This document shows, in pieces, positions 35,929 through 37,819 of a stretch of DNA of 37,819 bases. The DNA comes from a virus, in IMG/VR virus record IMGVR_UViG_3300046692_000184, positions 1 through 37,819 of that record. One strand, written 5' to 3'. The notes under the pieces were generated by a model. That model worked only from the letters and a program-made list of their open reading frames with translations, ran no database searches and was not told the DNA's origin. The position numbers were made by a program, and so were the translations under genes. Within the stretch, counting starts at the first letter, position 1, and each line of letters opens with the position of its first letter.

Positions 35929-36581
35929 GAAAACACTCCAAGGTAAAGGTCTTTCATTTCGTTGGCAGCGGCACTATCCCAATCCCGGCCCGAGAGCTCG
36001 GACACCGCCCTCCCCTGCGCATTGGCGAACTTGTAGGTTTCACGCGTCGCGACCAGCTTCGTCAGGACCGGCAGCTTGTCCTCGAACGGCTCCAACTGTT
36101 TGATCATCGACTTGGTGAAGCGCTTGCGCGGATCGGCCTGATTGAGCACCACGCGAATGTCGATCTGGCGTTTGTAGCTGCCGACCAGTGCGTGTAGATC
36201 GGGCACCGTGTCGAGGTCCATCTGCGACGGGATCAGCGGCGCGAGCACCTTCTCAGCGACGGCCAGGCCGTAGCGGAAGCCGTCCGAGTCCTTGCCGCCG
36301 ACGTCGATGAAAACGTCCTGATACTGATCGGTGAGACGATCGAGCACCTCGGCGAATTCCTGCTTCGTGATCGGCTTGCGCGGTTCCCACCGCTCGACAT
36401 GGACCTGCGGAAGAGCCGGGTCGTTAGCGCGGCGTGCCGCCCACTTCGCGGTGCTGTTTTGTCCGTCGAGGTCGAATACGGCAACCGTGCGCTTGAGCGA
36501 TGCCCGGATCGCTGCCAAATTCTGGGTGAAGGTAGATTTGCCCACGCCTCCCTTCTCTGTTCCCACCATAATTACGGCCAT
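35925..36581 (-). CDS. parA: ParA-type partition ATPase
   Basis: A 218-aa deviant Walker ATPase: MVGTEKGGVGKST holds the signature Lys10 and the Walker Lys15; VFDLDGQNS is the Walker A' block and FIDVGGKDSDGFRYG the Walker B region. It lacks an N-terminal HTH, which marks the short type Ib class. ParA binds nonspecific DNA with ATP and moves the replicon along the nucleoid. ATG 36581 is chosen, since it gives the family-standard MAVIMVGTEKGG start and has GAGG upstream; ORF extension to 36635 adds an unlikely tail. It is followed by its RHH partner. Confidence 0.9.
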   Translation of the reverse strand: MAVIMVGTEKGGVGKSTFTQNLAAIRASLKRTVAVFDLDGQNSTAKWAARRANDPALPQVHVERWEPRKPITKQEFAEVLDRLTDQYQDVFIDVGGKDSDGFRYGLAVAEKVLAPLIPSQMDLDTVPDLHALVGSYKRQIDIRVVLNQADPRKRFTKSMIKQLEPFEDKLPVLTKLVATRETYKFANAQGRAVSELSGRDWDSAAANEMKDLYLGVFS

Positions 36582-36694
36582 AGAAGCCTCGATTGAATGT
36601 GTGAATTGTGCGTAGAGTAAAGGCTTGCGCCCCACACTTCAAGTAGATTATGAGCATTTGGAACTACGTCGGAGCAATGCAAGCCACTATTCAA

Positions 36695-36748
36695 CCGAGG
36701 TATCAAGGTATGTTGGTATCAAGATACCAACCGAGGTATCAAAATACC
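36695..36748 (+). repeat. centromere-like (parS) repeats and operator upstream of parA
   Basis: GGTATCAA occurs at 36699-36706, 36715-36722 and 36735-36742. CCGAGGTATCAA is repeated exactly at 36695 and 36731. The middle copy forms the inverted repeat TTGGTATC-AA-GATACCAA (36713-36730). In type Ib par operons such repeats upstream of parA are both centromere and operator for the RHH protein. Confidence 0.7.
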
Positions 36749-36996
36749 GCCGGACGGAGAAACGCCGTTGTAGCCGAAGCAAGGTAGATCGGTCTGAGGC
36801 GAGGCAACGCGCAACTAAGTTTGTTTGGTCAGTAGGTCGGTCTGCCGAGAGCGAGCGTGAGACGATTCTCTCTATTGTGCGAGCGCGCACACAAGCCCCA
36901 ACGCTACAGAGAGATCAATCGATGGCCCTAAGAAGCTGGCAAGGTGAGAGTAAAGCTTGATCGGCAGAACGCGATCAAAGAAGGGACCAGCCAAAC

Positions 36997-37022
36997 AAAA
37001 AACCCACGTCTGAGCGTGGGTT
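36997..37022 (-). terminator. rho-independent terminator of the HTH repressor gene
   Basis: On the - strand AACCCACG, loop CTCAGA, CGTGGGTT form an 8-bp stem that runs into a T-tract (TTTTTT at 37002-36997). It lies 35 bases after the repressor stop codon. Confidence 0.85.
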
Positions 37023-37056
37023 CATATCCAACAAGTATGCGCCAATGGGTGCTCCC

Positions 37057-37476
37057 TTATTTGTCTGTTCGCTTGTTGTAATCCTTCAGAACATGGCGAA
37101 TTGCTCCATTGAACTCAGGATCGTCAAAGTCCACGTCAGCACCTTTGAGCTCTTCCGAGACTATCCGCTGGAAGTCTTTCTGCGATTTCGTCACGAACTT
37201 GTCGCCGAGCACCTCGTCGATGACCTTCCATGCATCCGGCATGTATTCGTTCATCACGAGCTTCAGTAAGTGCGCCGGATCGACTCCCAACACGATCGCC
37301 ATTGCTCGGACCTTGTTGATCGGCAGCTTGGTCTTGCCTTGCTTGAACAGCGTGATGACGTTGCGGTTCGGATATTCGAGCGCATCGCATATCTCAGCCT
37401 GCGTCTTGCCGCTCAAGTCGATCGCGCGAGTGATGTATTCCGCCACCGAGAGTGGCTGCTGTTTCTTCGTGGTCAT
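37057..37476 (-). CDS. HTH (XRE/Cro-like) regulator, probable phage repressor
   Basis: A 139-aa protein with an N-terminal helix-turn-helix (residues ~24-50, KTQAEICDALEYPNRNVITLFKQG) and KLPINKVRAMAIVLGVDPAHLLKL, the standard five-helix XRE arrangement. The C-terminal ~70 residues are acidic and may form the dimer interface; there is no LexA-type peptidase, so it should not self-cleave. GGGGGAAAC precedes the ATG. It is transcribed away from the + strand gene at 37719, and its leader carries two of the dispersed operator-like sites. It is the best candidate to bind the whole set. Confidence 0.78.
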   Translation of the reverse strand: MTTKKQQPLSVAEYITRAIDLSGKTQAEICDALEYPNRNVITLFKQGKTKLPINKVRAMAIVLGVDPAHLLKLVMNEYMPDAWKVIDEVLGDKFVTKSQKDFQRIVSEELKGADVDFDDPEFNGAIRHVLKDYNKRTDK

Positions 37477-37718
37477 GTTTCCCCCAGATTGTTAGTAATT
37501 AGTGACATACAGATTGTGAGAACAAATTGGTAACCGCTAACTTTCCCTCATGTGTTTGATTATAGAACGCAAAATTGGTTGCCGAGAAAAAAACACTGCC
37601 GATGCTGATGGCGATGCTGTTTGCTGAAGTTGCATCGTGTTCGGTCGCGCACACTACAATATAAGTTAGACGTTACATAACAAGTGACGTAATTCTAACC
37701 CTACCGAGGAGTTGCCTG
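37477..37718. promoter_or_regulatory. divergent immunity control region
   Basis: It has three dispersed-operator copies: TTAGTAATTAGTGACATA (37492-37509), TTGGTAACCGCTAACTTT (37527-37544) and TAAGTTAGACGTTACATA (37662-37679). A perfect TATAAT on the - strand (37564-37559) would start the repressor message at about 37552, just upstream of the first two sites. Rightward, TTGCAT (37630) and TACAAT (37655) with a 19-base spacer are a weak promoter next to the third site. A partial arm (AAGTGACGTAATTCT) lies at 37682. Confidence 0.62.
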
Positions 37719-37819
37719 ATGTTGCAGAATTTCACCATCGTGTCCCTGAGCCAAGACCAGGCGATCGTTCTGTTGGCCGAGACGATCGAGGCCGGGAGCA
37801 CGTTGGATGGGGGTTCGGT
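37719..37819 (+). CDS. 5' end of a rightward gene (partial)
   Basis: GAGGAG at about 37706-37711 precedes the ATG at 37719. The first 33 codons (MLQNFTIVSLSQDQAIVLLA...) are open to the window end. It is transcribed divergently from the HTH repressor and is probably the first gene of an early or lytic operon. Nothing in the visible part identifies its function. Confidence 0.65.
   Translation, partial: MLQNFTIVSLSQDQAIVLLAETIEAGSTLDGGS

Larger units (their letters stand above)
36582..37056. other. gene-free stretch upstream of parA
   Basis: Of its ~475 bases, the part next to parA holds its leader and promoter, 36695-36748 has the centromere-like repeats, and 36997-37022 the terminator of the repressor gene. 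In between, ATCGGTCTG/GTCGGTCTG repeats near 36788 and 36835 are visible. Open frames on both strands are low-quality and lack ribosome sites. Confidence 0.5.

Noticed and set aside
36625-36960. 111-codon + strand frame upstream of parA
   Set aside because: It spans the centromere-like repeats, has basic low-complexity translation, no ribosome site and poor codon use.

Overview
The window is a GC-rich piece of a temperate tailed-phage genome that also carries a complete plasmid maintenance block, so it is best read as part of a phage-plasmid (a prophage kept as an extrachromosomal replicon). The host is probably in the Burkholderiaceae or a close relative. This is inferred from base composition, codon use and the look of the small hypothetical proteins; no search was run. 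No integrase, attachment site, tRNA, IS element or CRISPR array was seen. Head and packaging genes must lie to the left of the window and early genes to the right.

Layout. (1) 1-13.75 kb, + strand: siphovirus tail module in lambda order. It holds a terminator-like protein, the tail tube, a G/GT chaperone pair made by a -1 frameshift, a 1494-aa tape measure, M-, L- and K-like tip proteins, a fused I/J-like central tip protein of 1861 aa, and two small genes. (2) 13.8-18.8 kb: a side tail fibre ending in an S74 self-cleaving chaperone, plus an accessory gene. (3) 18.8-22.15 kb: a papain-like hydrolase, small proteins, holin, lytic-transglycosylase-type endolysin and nested Rz/Rz1 spanins, closed by a terminator. 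(4) 22.2-30.8 kb: PhoH ATPase, a zinc-ribbon/OB-fold membrane protein, an Hfq/Sm-like protein, a DnaB-type helicase, a T7-type primase, a WGR-like protein and an ATP-dependent DNA ligase, closed by a terminator. (5) 30.9-34.3 kb: accessory genes including a ParE-type toxin-antitoxin pair on the - strand, an exported Pro/Ala-rich protein and small membrane proteins. (6) 34.3-37 kb, - strand: Rep_3-type repA with a coupled leader ORF, an iteron origin with two opposed arrays, and a parA plus ribbon-helix-helix partition operon with upstream centromere-like repeats. (7) 37-37.8 kb: an HTH repressor-like gene (-), a divergent control region, and the start of a rightward gene.

The main unifying signal is a dispersed near-palindromic 18-bp site, consensus TAAGTWACGCGTWACTTA, found about twelve times. 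It lies at gene boundaries throughout the tail, lysis and replication modules and is clustered around the HTH repressor gene. Some copies overlap promoter -10 boxes, some sit inside transcription units without a visible promoter, and one is written into a coding sequence through rare codons. It looks like a genome-wide operator (or stoperator) network that would let one repressor silence every lytic unit while repA and par keep the genome as a plasmid.
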